The notes beneath the pieces are model-generated. The model had not been told where the DNA came from. It did no database searches and saw nothing but the letters and a program-made list of their open reading frames with translations. Of a DNA stretch of 64,000 nt, positions 10,831 to 26,329 are shown piece after piece. Origin of the DNA: Chamaea fasciata (lineage: Eukaryota > Chordata > Aves > Passeriformes > Sylviidae); contig JARCOQ010000008.1 in the NCBI GenBank assembly GCA_029207755.1, forward strand, positions 28,261,021-28,325,020, in the 5' to 3' direction. Every line of letters begins with the position of its first letter. Within the stretch, counting starts at the first letter, position 1. The translations under genes and the position numbers were made by a program.

Positions 10831-13800
10831 CTGAAAAACCAAAATGCACAAGTCTCACAAGAATGCCACCAACCACCATGTCTGGAGACTTCCAAAACAA
10901 AAGCAAGCATCTCCAGCCAATTTACGCAGCCCAGTTTAAAAGCAGCATTGTGACAGTAAACATGTATCTAACTCCCACTGTGCTCACAGCGCACACAAAT
11001 GATAAATAGATGAGAAGTTCAGAGGCAGTGGCAACTGGAATGTTCACAGAGGACAGACTTTAATTTACATGTAAATATAACTTCTGATCATCACTCAGCT
11101 GGAAGGTCCAAGACATAAGCCCCACACACCAAGTCATCACATTCTTTTTAAAGAGGACAGCACTGTATAAACCCCCAGCTTTCATTGCCAAAAAGAAAAA
11201 TTCCCTACAGCAAAGTCCAGCAGTTCTGCACAAATCTGTTGGTCTTCTTAAATTTACCCCCTAGATGATCACCTTCTAAGTTGCCCTGCAGTGAATCAAG
11301 CTGGATCAAAACTGGGAACTGACAGGTGAAACCCAGAGAGATGGGAAGAGGGGAAAAAGGCTGATGGTGATTTGTGATGCCAGACAAGTGGGGTCAGGTC
11401 CTGATGTAGAGTAAAACACATTAGGGCTGAGGGCACTGTTGACTGGAGGCTGAGAGCATGTGGGATCCCCAGTCACTTCTGACTGCTTCAGAATGAAGAG
11501 GCCCCTTCCTTGACAAGTAAAGTTAAGACCAGAAGAGCTGCATTAGAGAGAACTTTCAGATTTAAAATTTCTAGCAAAATATCCAACTATTCAACGCCCT
11601 CCCCAAATTTCCTCCTTTCAGCACTTTTTAAAAATAGTCCTAACAAATTCAAGCAGGTATTGTTAGCTGGAGGTGAAAATACATATAAATATCCATACTA
11701 TACATAATACATCATTCTAAGTAACAGAAAAACAGCTCTGTTACATAGGGGAAGGCCAAGCTCACAACGTTCAGATGAAGATCCAAAGCTCCCTTAACAG
11801 AGCCAGGTTTTCTTTATTTTTATTTTCCTCAGTCCATTACCAACAAAGGAAATAGCTTCAAAGTTTGGTCTGGATCTGAACTCTTCTTGAACTTCTCACT
11901 GCAGCCAATATGCTTTTTAAACCCTAGGCTGCCATAGAAATTGTCCTCTTGACACAGGATAAATCCAGTTTTTTGCAGGAGAAAGTTGGGAAACCACTAA
12001 AAAGAGAGGATGAATTTTCCTACTCCCACCTCAGGTCCATGAAGATATTTATTCAGAACTACAAGAAATGCAACCAGCCAGGAAATGCATTTATATACAA
12101 CATTTGGGGAAGGGATATTTCTATCTCATTCAAATGGAAAAAAAAAAAAAAAAGCGCATATCTCCATTAGTTGAGCACTCCATTCAATTTGACTTAAAAT
12201 AAAGACTTCATGAGCACAGGCAAAGATCTGGTGTGAGAAGAGAAGAACACGGGTCTTTACCTGGAAGCCACTTGGGAAATACCTCCCATATTCTGCAGTC
12301 CAACCCAGGATGGAGGCTGAAAGCTTGCGCCTCAGAAACATTTTTGTGAGAGCTGGGATAAGTCCTTGCTGAAAAGGATCATTCAGTCACGTCCTGAGAG
12401 GGAATGCCACTGAACGACAGAGCTCACATTGTAAGCCATCACAGGAGAGCAAGGAATTTTGCCTGCTGACTACCAGGAGCCATTGACATCAGCAAAGCTA
12501 CTGCACAGCAGGATTTTGATCTGTAATCCCAGCTCTAGCCCATGCTCATTAAAACACGGTGTCTTTGTACCTTCAATCAAGTTTTGACGATTTTAATAAA
12601 AAAAAGAAAAAAAAGTTATCTAAAAAAGAGATCACTTATTGTGAGGCCCTTACTCCCATTTTAAAAGCAGAGACAGAGAACTTTCCATTATACAGCCCAG
12701 TTTACCTTAACAGTGCTTGACAGGAGAAAATGAAAACAAAAATTGTTGGTTGCTTCAGCAATCGATGCTGCTTCTCTGCAAATACTCTGGGTCATCTGGG
12801 ATTGCAGCAGTACAACACAGAAGAATTTGGCCCCCCAGGGGTCACCCAGCTCTTCCTGCCAGACACCTGCACCACAGAACTTTGAGGCATGTTGCAAACA
12901 TAGCTCCAGACAGAGCACTGCTCTCCTCCAGCTATGTTCTAATGTGCCTAAATGTTTTCTTCTGTTAGGCACATTGCCCTTCAGCCTTCTGAAGCACTAC
13001 CTTGATGAGTAGTGATAAAGATGATCTTGGTGATGGCCCAAATTATAGCAACATGTTGTTTGTGCCTACACCATTAGTCAGGGTGCACTTCATTAGAGCT
13101 AAGAGGATAATTAAGCAATATGGCAATCCAGAGCATGTTTTACAAGTCCCACACATGCCTTTGGCAGGACAGGGAAGAGCTAGCTTGAGGGCTGAGTAAC
13201 TCCAATGACCTCTAGTGACTCAAAGAAAATATTCATGACCCTGAAAAGCAGAACATCTTGACAATAATAAAAGTATAATTGCAAAGCCAAGCAGCTAATG
13301 TGCACTTAAATATTCGTACTGCAAGGTCTGCTGACCTACAGACTAGATCAGTGCTGGACTCTCAGGAGCCTGCACACATCTGTGGCCATGGCCTGTGGCT
13401 TGGACCTGGCTAGGCTCAGACCTCTGAGCCTGGGGCTTTCACATGAGCTCCCCAGCATCGTTTGGTTTCCTTACTTGACTGATCAGCAGTCTTTTCAGGT
13501 CAAAATGTCCCACCCTTGTCACTTCTGTTGTCTTGGGCTACTCTGTGCAAACTCCCTGTGGGATGTTGGTGCTGTGCTCTGTGTCTTCTCACTAATGTCC
13601 AACCAAAGCCCCTCCTCCACAGATGAACATATGTTCTTCCTCTGCCTTTGATCCATTTTGCCCCAGGATCAAACTCCTGGACATTTGACAGAGCAGCTTT
13701 CAGAAAGATCTCTCTCCCTGGGGTGCATCTGTGTGTACCCATATATTTATCAGCAAGGCACAGACCCACTCAACACTTACATAACAGCATGGCAGTGTAA

Positions 13801-16800
13801 GAGGTGCTTGGTACTCTGGCTTCCTTACCTCATCATAATGCATCTCAAAAACCAGGTTCTTGAACACTAGCTTAGGTGCCTCCCCTCCCTTTCCTCATCT
13901 CCCTCAACAGACTAAATTATTTTTTCTCTTTTTTTTACTCCTTTTACTGCCTCTGCACACTTGGATGAGGTACAAGCTGTATCCACCAGATGTTTTTGGT
14001 CACTCTGTTGGGATTATCATCCTGAATTTATGATTAATTTTCTCAGTTGTCTGAGACATTTCAGTTTCCCAGCCCCAGAAAACACATCTGGGATTATTTT
14101 TATACCTCCTGCTACATATGTCAGTCAAAAACTGTACACGTGTCTGGACCCATATGCAATAAAACAATTTACATGGCATGGTTGTGGAAGACAGTTTGAA
14201 AATGTGACAAACCTGGGAGCAGGGCTATATCCAAATACAAGACAGTATGTACTAGCCATGTGCTTAAGCAACCAAGCAATCAGCTTTTCAGGCTGTCAGG
14301 GGTCAGCAATTCCTCCCATTACATCCTTATAGAGAGCACTTCAGCTTCTCAAGCTACCTCCTTACAAACTCTGAAGTATTTATTCCCTCATGCATTTCCA
14401 GAAGAAATGCAGTTTCTAACAGTGTTTCCAGCCATTTTGAAGACCTACTCTATAACCACATGGCCCATTTGCAGGATGGGGGTACCCAGATTCATGTGCC
14501 ATGTGAGGGGAGCTGCTCAGGGCTGCAGCTGCTGTGCAAGATGAGCCATGCAAACCATGGGCAGGACTGCCCAGCCACCTGTGCAGACAGACACCAGACA
14601 ACAAGCAACTTTGTCCCTGAACTGAAAATGCAAATAGAAGAGCCTTCCTTCAGCCTGTTTGCAAGGACAGCTGGTCCTTCACATCTCTGTTTCTTGAGTT
14701 CTATGCAGGCAGATTTTCTCAATCATTAAAAAAAAAAAAATTAAAAATTGCATGTTTGTGTATTATTTCTGCATTTTTAGAAGTCCCATGAAGGAGACAA
14801 TCCCAGAGAAGCATTAATGTGTACAATCACATGTACCCGGTGTGGCATTGCCCAACTAGAAATTAACAGAAGGGGCCACAGTAGCTAAGCCTACTCAGTA
14901 CATATCTGAATATTCAGACGTCACATCCAGACACAGAAAGAAAGAGTTAATGTCTCTCCCAATAAATTATAAGCATCACAGTTTGCTACCAGTTCCGACT
15001 GCAGATCAACAGTGCTCTGGAATTCTAGCTCATCATGTGCTGTCACATCAGTTATTCAGCACGCACTGCTGAGAGAAACTTTCTAGATACATTTATTTAA
15101 TTACCTGCACATCCCAGTGTTGGCTTCCAAAGTACCTGCCTGTCACTAGCAAGTCCTGTTATCAATAGTTACGTGCATCCTCAACTGTTAATGTGAAAAT
15201 CTCTTAGAGTTCTATGGACCAGTTTTTTCACCCAGGTCAGCAATTTATATTTCACCACCACAATATGAATTTATAGATTAAGCATACACTAATCCCTGCA
15301 CTGTACTTGCACAATAGAGGTTGCAGGTTTTCATGCAAAACCAAAACATTGCTTGAAAACTGGAAAGTTAAGATTGGATGAGAATATATTACATGCATAT
15401 TTATCAATTAAACCCATTGTTAATTAGACCTATCTAAGGTGTTTTATTACAAACCTATCCATCTGTTACCAACCTCACTTCCATGAAACAAGTGCTCCAC
15501 GCAAACCACTTGCATGCCTGCAGATAAACCCACAACCATTTGTTTTCTCCCATGAGGGGAAAAATGTGTAATACCAGAATGCACATTGTGTATGTTTGAA
15601 AGGAAACAAAAATCCCTCAAGTACAAGCTTACTAGAAAAAAATAACAAACTCAACAAACAAAACCACCACAAAACAAACAAGCAAACACCGCCCAAACCA
15701 GGTACTGATTCTGTGAGATGCCAGCTTTTTCTAGAAGGTACTGTGTTCCTCAGGTTTCTGCTACTGTCAGCAGATGCAGAAGCAGAAGCAAAAGCAGCAC
15801 CTTGTGTCCCAGGCTCGGGTGTGCAGGGATTGCTGACGCAGGAGTTTCCATTTCCATCAACCCTCCGCAGTGCCCACAGGAGACTTCTCTACCTGCCCAC
15901 AGAATGCGAGGTGATTTTGGTTCTCTGCTTGTGCTGCGAGGGCACCCCGAGCAGAGCCTGCCAGTCACATCAGCCTTTGCTGAGTTATGCATGAGGAAGG
16001 AGGGCAGGAGGTGCTGTGCTGTGACAGCTATTGTGCACTGGAGACCTGAGCTGGCAGAGTGATTCCTTTCCCAGTGTATTTATCTACATCTTCCTTTACA
16101 GTAACTGTACAAGGCACCAGAATGTTCAGAAAAACGTACCTCTGGAAAAAAAACAACCCCAAACCTTGCTTCCTAGATTCCATATACAGGCCAAAAATCC
16201 TTTCATCTCTTATTTACATTCACAAAATTGTCTTGGATCAGCTCATTTCACAGCAAGGTATGAAAGATTTTCTTCAAGTCTGCGGAGAGAAGAATATGGA
16301 GGGACTATGTTTCTGCCCTATGTTTAGAATCTGCCAACTTCAATGTAAGTAAAGCACATATTTACACACCTTACTGGACCAGTTTAGCTTAACCACATTC
16401 TTCGGGACTTTGCTAAATTGGGGTGCAGAGCCATTCCTGCAGTGGCTGCTCAGAGGCTGGTTCATTCCCCTACAAGATGCCAGCCTCAGCCTTTCCATAC
16501 ATACTGACAAACAGACTTCAGACCTCTAAAATATCACCCATAGATTCTTGCTGATAATGACAAATCCATTTCACAAGTGTTTCCCTACGTTTCTATATAC
16601 TTTGAAGTGTATACATGACATAGCAGCAGTGTAGATCTACCCTTCTCTGGGCAAACGCTGCAGCATTTAAAAGAAATTGATAAATGCTGGGTCTTACAGT
16701 ACTTAGAAAAAAAACTTTCAAAGAAGTTCTATAGGCTGAATGCAGAAAATCCATGAAGAGGTTCTTCTATTTCTATGATGTTTACAGTGAAAACATTCCT

Positions 16801-17445
16801 ACTTTAGCTATTTCTTCCCTATTTAATCCGCCAGAACTTCTCCATAAATACTTGCTGTTTTAGTCTAAAAATGGAAAGTTAAATTCCCTTTTTGAAGCAT
16901 TGGTTTTTGTCTCTTGAGGACAAGGAAAATTTACAGTGCTCCATAAATAATAACTTCTTGAAATCTAACTTCCTTATAATAGAGAACAGTAGCCTAATAC
17001 CCTAGAGGCCATTTCTGAGGTTCCAACACTGGTAATTTATTAAAACTGTGATAATCATGTCTGATAAAAAGATAACTAATACCAAAAGAACAGAATGCCA
17101 AACTTCAATAATTAGTTTTGCTTCACACTGCAGTATACGAATTGCAGATCACTGCTGCGTGCAGTGACAGGTATGAGGAATGATCACAAAATTCAGTCAA
17201 TTCATTGCGGGGAGAGGACGGGGTTTGGATGAAGGGAATTGCATTGTGTGTTATCAAATTATTAATTGATTTCCCTTAAGTGATCTCAGATCCTTCAAGA
17301 TGTGGTAAAACTCGAGCTGTTTGTTCCATTTAAACCTGTAGTGCCTAACAATAGACTGACCCAGACCCATGGCTTTTCTGGAGTGACTGGACAGTAACCC
17401 AGCTGGGGAAGACTTTAGGTGTAACACTTGGAAGATGGAGGTTGG

Positions 17446-17465
17446 CAAACAAACAAACAAACAAA
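17446..17465. repeat. (AAAC)n microsatellite
   Basis: A short run of about five AAAC units (aaacaaacaaac...). Confidence 0.85.
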
Positions 17466-18454
17466 TAAGTGAAAAAAACCCATCAGTGGGTTTCAGTTCC
17501 TATAACCTTAATCTCTGAGTCAGACCCTCTCTCTACAAACAAATGTCAGCGTCTTACTGTACAGGGATTGCTTTTGGCCTAGCATTTATTGGCTGCCGAA
17601 CACAATTGCTCACTCTGTTCATGCCAAGAAGAAGTGGCTGCTTCATACTGGCATAGTAAGGATGGAATAATCTATCAAAAGAAGGACGTGTTCATTTTAA
17701 GAATGGATATTTCACTCAGTTCCAAATAATACCATCTTTGGATATTCGTGATTCTCTGTCTCATGGACTGTTATCACATCCTTGCAAAGGGGAACACAAT
17801 AGTCTGAGATACATTCCTCTGCCTTGGTTCACCTATTGCACAAAAAAATGGTGTCCATCAGCATTCAACCAAGAGAGAGGGAGGAGTGTTTTCAGAAGAC
17901 TGACTTTGTTTTCTTTGGCTTCATTCTTAAGCCTTGTTGATTTAGAGTAGTCTGTCCTCTCCTTTTATGTTTCCAGGCACAACTGGACAAAGCACCACTC
18001 TAACACCAGGCAGAACAAGGCTCCAGACTCCAGGTAAGGGAGCTCAGCTTTTTTGATCAAGTTATCCCAGCCCAAATGAGGTCCTGTACCTCAGATGAGT
18101 CATGGTAACTCACCCTGTTCATGGTCCTCCTGTATCTCAGATACAAGGTAAAATGCTTCACAGCTTTCCTCCTGTGCACAGCTCTGCAGCAAGCAGGTAA
18201 GCTCCTGTACCACAGTTGGGTGTCTGTGCCTGAAGGCACAATCTGCTCTCAACTGCAAATATTACTCTTTCAGAGAAAGTTTTTAGCTGCTGTGAATTCT
18301 TCTGTGGTGGTCAATGTTACTGATTTTCTCTTTCACAGCTTCAAGATCCCTTGTTATTTACTTGTGTTATAGAAGCACATAGAGGAGTGAACTGAGATTG
18401 TGACCCCATATTTCTAGGCAATATACAAACATGCTGTGGGAGAGAATTTCTGTC

Positions 18455-18610
18455 TGAGAGAACTTACAATCTAAACAGAAAACACAGGCACATGGGAGGA
18501 AGGGAAAACTAGATGCACAGAGAGGTCAACTGACTAGGAAAAGCCACTGAGCATGTCAGAGGCAGAGATGAGCACTGACCTTTGCTCTCTTGCAGACTAA
18601 AAACTTTCCT
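18455..18610. mobile_element. Possible ancient L3/MIR-like relic
   Basis: The sequence gagagaacttacaatctaaa followed by a purine-rich stretch, then cacagagaggtcaactgact, then cagaggcagagatgag, resembles the L3/MIR-type amniote relic with its acttacaatctaa and cacagagaggt blocks. Divergence is high, so a profile search is needed to assign it. Confidence 0.45.
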
Positions 18611-21600
18611 GTCTAGCACAAATGAGTTCTTAGACAGCTTTTTTGCAAGTGTCACAAAATACATGCACTGAATCAGTGGTGCATGCGGGAATGGGGTTAG
18701 AGATTAGAACAATGGGTAAGACTCCATGCATCCTGTCCTCTTCTTTCTGACATCTTGGGGCATGGCCACAATCTCATCTACTAAAAGAAATTGGAGGGTT
18801 TGTGCCTTCAACTTCCATTTGTCCTGCAGGAGATTCCATCAAACAACATAAGGTCTGTAAATCTGACGCTCCCCCCTCTCTGCAGTGTCAGGTAGGAATT
18901 TACAACTTCAGACTATGCATTCCCTTACCTGAAAGGAGCATTGTATGAGGCTTAACAGATCACAGTTTCTACAGTGTACCCAAATGGAAGCATTGTACAA
19001 GTCCAAGTCTTATTATTAAAGACAATTGTCTAAAGATTTAGTAAAGAACATTTGATACCAAGTACTAAAACTAAAATGGTCTTTTCTAAGATAAACAACA
19101 GTCATGTACAGATTACAGCGTTTTTCAGCTCTTCAGGAATTTTAGTGTACAAAGAACGTGTTACAATGGAGCAGCTGGCTCAGTCTTAGGTGCTGTCAAA
19201 TTAAAATTCGTATTTGAAGCAAGCAGATTGTCTTGCCACTGTTTTAAATGTATTTTCAGTAACTTTGCTGTTTAACATTTGTAACTTGATGCTGAATCCC
19301 ATACACAGGAGAATTTGAGCTTTTTAACATAATGGAACTTTGTCATCCAAATCTGCAGTTTGCATAGGACCTGTGAGCCTCCACTGCATCCCAGGACCCC
19401 TTGGGCAAGCCTGGGTAGGCACAGCCTTGTCAAAATGCCTTATGAGTGAAGTGCAATAATAAATGGGGCATTAGGTAGCAGTGGACAGCAGAGCACTGAG
19501 AGACAACAGAGCACAACCACACAAAAGGGAAAGGTCACAGCTCACCAGCCACATTACTCATTGTGATGTTTTTGTAACCAGAAGAGTTTTATTATATCAG
19601 GGATGGGATTCTTCTAAGACCCAAAGTGGGCATGTGGGAAAAAGCAAGAGGAGAATGCACATCAACCATGGACAAGAGAGGTGCTGGCTTAATGGGCTGA
19701 TTCAGAGTGGGGTAAACCTCTCACTGACAGTGATAAGAAGGTTTGTGGAAGACCTTAATGTTAATACAAGCACTAATGCAATGCCACAAGGATACATCCA
19801 AAGAGAGGAGAATCAGTGTAAGTGTACAAAGATGCTGGAATGCAGAGCTGTCCATAATGATAAAGAGAGGAGTGCCCACTCTGCTCTGCCTGTATGCTGA
19901 GCTTTGACAGTTACATATTTACACAGCAATGTTAGATGAACACGCCAACACGATGCTTTGGAAGGAAGATACAGCTCTGAAGAAGAGAGATAAAGATGGC
20001 ACTGCATTTCTGTTTCCGCTATCTAGTGTTTGTATTTTTATCATTCTATGTAAAGAAAAATGTCAGTCTGTGACAATGATTTCATTTAGCTGTTGATCTA
20101 CTTCCTTTTGCTTGAAAGTGCTTAACAGTGCAATGATTTAGTTGAAAGTTCTATATGGGAATGCTTATCTTTTTTTGAAAGCAATTGCTTTTAAGCATGA
20201 AAAAGCATGGATGGGGCCAAATATAAATTGACAGTCTCAGTAAACTGGGATGATAGTGAAAAAAGACCTTGAAGCTCTCACCTATAGCCAGTTTAGAATG
20301 AGTGACAAAATCTGGAACTGGAGAACAGCAGAGAGGGTGTTGGGGAAAGATGACAATGTTTTTGCTATTAGTGAAGAACGAAGGCATACAGAAACTGAGA
20401 TGAGACTTTCAGCACACTGGGTAATTAACTGCCACAGTAGAATTTGGTTTCTTGCCATGTCACATTCAGTTTACAGCTTAGGATAGCAAACATTTACAAA
20501 ATGTACTGGAGATTACAGAGACATAAGATTATATGTTAAGTCAATAAAATAACTAAATAAAGAGGTTAAAATATACTGAGGGGAAAATAATTAAAGAAAA
20601 ATTTCACTGCAGTCAAGCACAGGTCAGGAATATAAGTACAGCTGATGTACAGGCAGGTGCAGTTGTCACTGTCCAGGTGGGTATCACATAGCACTATTTC
20701 TCATAGCACCAGCACTGTTTATTCTGTAAAGAACAGGCTTTGTTTTGGGGTTTCTTTTCTTCAGTTGATACAAACAAGGTACAACAAGCTATTTCTAAGA
20801 AGTGAGCCAATGAATGTAGTCACAGCAATGGTTTCCCTTGATATAGGGGAGGCAATTCTTCTCTCAAGGCTCCTCTACGGCCAAAAGATGTCCATCTCCA
20901 CCCCTTTATGTTCTTTGGCAGAGTCGCCATTGAGAACCAAATCCCTCCTTCTTCTTTGTGGCCTCTGCTGATAGATGTGACGAGACTTCTAAGCAGCCTC
21001 CTCTTACTGTTTTACACAATGATTCCTGGAGTAGGAGGTTCCAAACCCCCTCCAATGGACCAGCCCATATTCAGTACAAAATCAATTTACCATGGCTATA
21101 GTCTCCTTTGTATTTCTGCATCAAGCAAAGCGATTTTGTTCTCCTTCATTTTTCTACTCTGGGTTTCCTTGCCATTGTAACTCTTTGAATCTCACTGCTT
21201 ATGGAGAGATGTTAAGGGTTCCCTACTATACATTTTTTGCATTCCCTCCCCCTCTGCTTATGGACAAATCCTGCACCATCAACTGAGTGCAATTTTGTTC
21301 ACCCGCATTAAGGGTTCAGCTATGAAATGCAATCTTGCCATATATGCTCCAAACCGAAAATGCAATCACTGAAGCCCATGTGAAATGTCTGTATATTACC
21401 AGCTTTCTAAGTGGGGAAGTCTTGCATTCTTTATTCCTCTCCAGGTTACATCATTGAATATACTTGTTCAGCATTTATTTGTTTGCTTTGAGAAGAAGCT
21501 AAAATAAGTTTGAGGAACTGTCCAATTTGGATCTGAGTCTTACAACAATTAGGCTAAGACTCAGGAATCAAAATCAGCACTTCCTGCAGTATTAAAGAGA

Positions 21601-24600
21601 CTAATGAAGAACTAAGATGACATTTTCACTGTTTTGTGCCTCCTGTTTTTCTTTAGGGAAATCACATCTATTGCATTGGGAGGTGCTAATACTCTTTCAG
21701 ATGACAAACAATGCAATATATTCTCATTAAAACTGTGTGAGAGGTTGAACATTGTTTGAGTCTTGCCTTGGCTTGGAAAAAAAAAATAGGGCAGTGCAAA
21801 ATCAAACAAATAAATGTGCATGTGATTTATTTTATCCTATCAAAATTCTTTTCTGGTTGTGCACTTAGGCTTGGTGTAGTAGAACCAAAAGGGGAAAAAA
21901 ACAAAAGGCACTGGAAATCTTTAATTAAGTGAAAGCTGCATTATTGAGACCAAACGAAAGCTCTGAGACTACTTTAATGAGCCAAGACCAGTCTTGTGCA
22001 AGCCAGAGAGACTGGGAAAGTTTTGCAAGGCAGGCTGGAAACAGAAATCCTGCCCGAACCACAGGAACTTAAGTGAAACCAGACTCTCCGTCTTGCTCTT
22101 CCCCAGTTTAAAGTAATAGTTTTTGAGCTTCAGTACTATGGGCAAAAAAATTCTAAACACTCAACTAAAAAGGAGTCTTTGTACTTTTCCTATTCAGCTC
22201 AGCAGATGTATGTAAGAATTTCTATTTGTTTTCTAGCAGACCTAGAAAAAAGATCCAGACCCAGTTCCTAGAATGATTTTGACATGTACTGCAGAAGCAC
22301 ACTGACTACTCAGCTGCATTTCTGCTAGGCATTTCTGTTGGAAATTAAAAGGCAATTCTGCCCCAGTGGGCCTAAATCCTAGCATAGAGGTGAAACCCAG
22401 CACATGGCTGCAAAAAAACAGGCAGAAAGAATGAGAAGGACCAGTGAGACAACTGATATTTGCAACCAGGGAGTTCACATGGTGCAGAGGCAAGTGTGGT
22501 ATAAAGCTTCTCAGGAAGGTTTGTGGGCAACACACATAGATTTTGACCTTTAGACTCTCTGGCTTCTATGGGGTTTGGTGGTCAGCATCACAAACTGTCA
22601 GCAAAAGGCCATTTTTGATAAATCACTAATAACCAAGAATAAATAGGACCTTCCAGAAATTACCAGGCTAGGGTGGAATAAAAAGTCAGCAGTGAAAAGT
22701 CCTCCATGTTTCATAAAAAAGATTTCAGTATTTTTTATTGTTCTATAGCTACATTGTGCATTACATTTCTGCTTTCCTCCACCAGGTGCCTAACACTCTT
22801 GATAAGCTAATTACAGCCTTCTGCTTATTTCATGTCAAGCTTAACTCCCAGTCTGAGCCTAGCCTGCAGTTCTGGCATGTATTTTCCTTAATCTAAGACC
22901 ATCTGTGCTCCGTCAGAAAGGAACACGTAAATACAGAGAAAGTGAAGAACCAAAACTGTAGAATTCCCTGTAACCTGCCTCCAACTCCTCTCCCCAGCAT
23001 TTCCAATTAAGTGTGAAGCCAACATCCATCCAGTCCTAAATACTCTGGAAGGCTCAGAGGAAGCTACATTTATCCACAGATGCAGCAATACTTTTCAGTG
23101 GTCAGTGTGGAAATGACAAGCCAAAAAGGACCCGAATCTCTCAATTTCTTCATATCAAGAGCTTCGTAATTCAAATACCACCAACATTCCCAGCAACATG
23201 TGCAGAGGTTGAGTCCAGCCCTCGATCAGTGTAAACCAAATACTGGTCTCAGAGAAGAACAAGGAGTCAGTCTGGGGAAAAAAGCAATGGGGTTGATTTA
23301 TCAAGAATCTAAATGGTAATTCTCAAGTCTATTTTTTATTGGAAGTGCACTACAATTTAAATCAAAACTGCAGTGTTGGGGATGATGGCTGTCTGCCACT
23401 ACTGTCCCACCACAAAAATTTCAAGTGTTTCTAAGCCCTACTGTCCCCTCATTGCCCAGCCCAGCTGGACACAGCCCCCACCTGCTGCCACTGCCAGGAG
23501 ACAGAACCTGACCACTGTGCACGGCATCGATCCACCCATCATCCTCCTCAGGATGGAAACAGATGCCTTCAGGCTCCCTGCTTGGTCTGTCACAGTTTGC
23601 CTTGCTTCTGCCTCCTCTTTTCCAACACCAGACGTCAGCACCTGATGCTGTAGTAAGCTCTGCCAAGCTTCATCTCAACAAGGAATGTATTTGGTCCTTC
23701 TCCTGCAAAGATGGCTCTGGTGCAGTGTCTTTCATTCCTTCCTCCCAGATCCTCTGTTCTGTTCTCCAGTCTGCACGCTCCTGCCAACCCAAGATTTATT
23801 TTTCAATTCCCTTCAGTTTGAGTCCTGCCTTAACATTCCCACTTCCACCTGGCTCTTTCCTCACCTCCCCTCCAGCACATTTGCATTTGACCTCTATGAA
23901 GGTCAAAGATTCAATAAATGAGTTTTGAGAATATGCCTTATAATTAAGATGAGGGAATATAAAATGATTCTACAACAGGATTAATGCAGCATACTCCTTT
24001 GTGCTTCTTCCACCTAACTCCTTTCTGGTTTTCAAAGCATTCACATTTATCTTGTATTGCAAACAATTTCTTTTTCTTTTTTTTTGCCTTGTTCTTAAAT
24101 CCTCTATAACTGATCTCTCAGCAGAAGCTACTAAATTTGTAACAATCATATTAGCCACATACATTTTTTTCTCCTGTCACTGTGTTTACCACTATTATAT
24201 TTATGAACCATTGATCATTCTTTTCTGCCCCATGCATCAAAATTCTCTCCTTTTAGGCAACTGCAGTTTGTCTCTTAATATTCCCAAGCTAAGTTAAAAA
24301 TTTTTTTTCACATTCTTAATAAAGCTTAAATCACTTCTCTCTGGGTGACCTTGCAGCCTATTCAAATGGCTGCAGCCCTGTTAGACCTTTTTCCTTACTT
24401 ATAAGGAAGTAAAATACTCTTTTTCTGAAACCTCAAAACCCTGCTTTGTCTCCTGTCTGAAGTGAATAATTAATAATTAAAATAGTGTATAGAATTCTTG
24501 ACAGAAAAGTGTTTCTGACGAAAACATATTTTTATTAACCCTCCCCCACAGTCCTTCCAAGCCATTCTCTTTTTTACATGATTTTGCCAGTTTATTCATA

Positions 24601-24919
24601 ATCTAAGTATTTTTATCTGAAGGGATACAGTTGTATAGCATTCTTCCCCTAGCAGACCCCAACTATTCTCTTTTTACATTCAGAACGTGTAGAAAACAAG
24701 TAGTGAAAAAGGAGTCCATTTTAAACACATGGACATGCTGGAATTGCCTACCTGCTTACCTAAAAAGCAGACGTGAAGATAACAACTGCTTAATACTACA
24801 TCTACTATGGATCAGAACATGACAATTTTGTAGGTTCATAGTTGTGGCAAATTTCCTATAATTACAAATGTATGTAATCACATAAAACATTCAGATCTTA
24901 AACAGAAAAACCACATATT

Positions 24920-25010
24920 TCAGAGCACTTCAAAAGGACAAAGTGTCATTATCTCAGCTTCACATCTGGAGAAAGGGAAGTTCAGACTGCGGATTGCTGG
25001 AAACCACCTT
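24920..25010. mobile_element. Possible ancient L3/MIR-like relic
   Basis: The stretch runs cagagcacttcaaaaggaca, then gtgtcattatctcagcttca, then catctggagaaagggaag. This follows the order of the L3/MIR core (aaagcacttt..., tatcattatccccattttac, agatggggaaactgag). It is short and diverged. Confidence 0.4.
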
Positions 25011-26329
25011 ACCTCTTCACAGCTGTCTGTAAGTGAAGCAGCCAGCCCATGCTACCAAACCCTCCGTACAGGGAATGCAGAAAAAGATGTCGTTTTTCTG
25101 CATGTGCCCTTCCCCCAGCTCACCACACCTGGTCTCTGCAGTCTCAGAACAGTCTCTACTTGGTCATGTTAGTGACAAAAATATAACAGATAGCTATAAC
25201 CATGGTGTGGTTTCTTCTAGATGAAAGGAGCATTGCAGTGATAGTAGAATAACTTAAGATCATTGTTCCTATTAACTGCTCAAGCTGCAGGGGCACCCAG
25301 CAACTCATTTGTGCCCCACAGCCACGTTCCCTCACTCTCCTCCAGTGGTGTAACCCCCCCTTCCTTTCCTACTGCCCACCCAGTAGCAGGCAACCCACAT
25401 CAGCTATTGCCTGATCTTGTTCAGCTGAAGCTTTGCTGCTGATCCTCCTCCAGCCCTGAAAAAAGGTTTCTGAGGATGCAAACTTCCCATCCTTCTCCAG
25501 TAAGGGTGGCTGGAGATGCCACAGGCATAGTCAAGGTTGTGCCCATTTACCCATCCGTCCTTTTAGACTGTGGGTTGGGCTCTCCTTGAGCTCAGCTTGG
25601 GGAAGGCAGGTGAAACCTTAGAGCCCAAAGCTCTTTGAGGCTTTCAAAGGATTCAGGAATTCAGCTGCACCTGCCATGCTGAGACAGGATCAATATCCTG
25701 TGGGAGTGATGAGCAAACTGTTCCCATCTCAGCTCCCCAGCTCTGGGTGTCTGGTAACAGCTGTGCAGGCCACGGCTGTGACTGCTCCAGAGCTCCAATA
25801 ATCCCCTCCTATTAGTCATTCAGAATGGCTGTGCTTAAAAGAAGCCGTAAAACACACATCAGCTAAACTGTTACTAACACAGAAAAGCAGGATTATTTAC
25901 CTAGGGAAAAAAATACACGTAATAATATGAAAAGTGTTTACTATAAAATACTATTTTTCTTTTTTGCAAAGAGCTCAATAGTTGGTTTTAGAAGAAACGT
26001 GAGGTCATTTGTGGGCCCTTGAGAGATGCAAATCAATGAATGGTGATTTTTTTAAAATGCTCTCATTATAAATGACTGGATACTAACAGGGTCAAACTTA
26101 ATCCTGTGCAGAAAGCCAGTGCAAGGGACATGAATCATTTAGATCTCTCTTAAGCTCTGCTTTGAGAACAAAATGTAGATATTCCTCTGCATTCTCAGTC
26201 TTTAAGAAGTGCCAATCTGCTGCTTTTTTTTGGCAGTAATTGGCCTACGTACTCCATTGTTCATCTTGTAAGATGCCCGATGTGCTCCTTTGTGTTTTCA
26301 AGGACTCCTCTTACTTCTGACTTCCCAGC

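Noticed and set aside
19481..19900. 139-codon plus-strand frame
   Set aside because: There is no recognisable domain, no splice context and no codon-like pattern. It is consistent with chance in 64 kb of intron.
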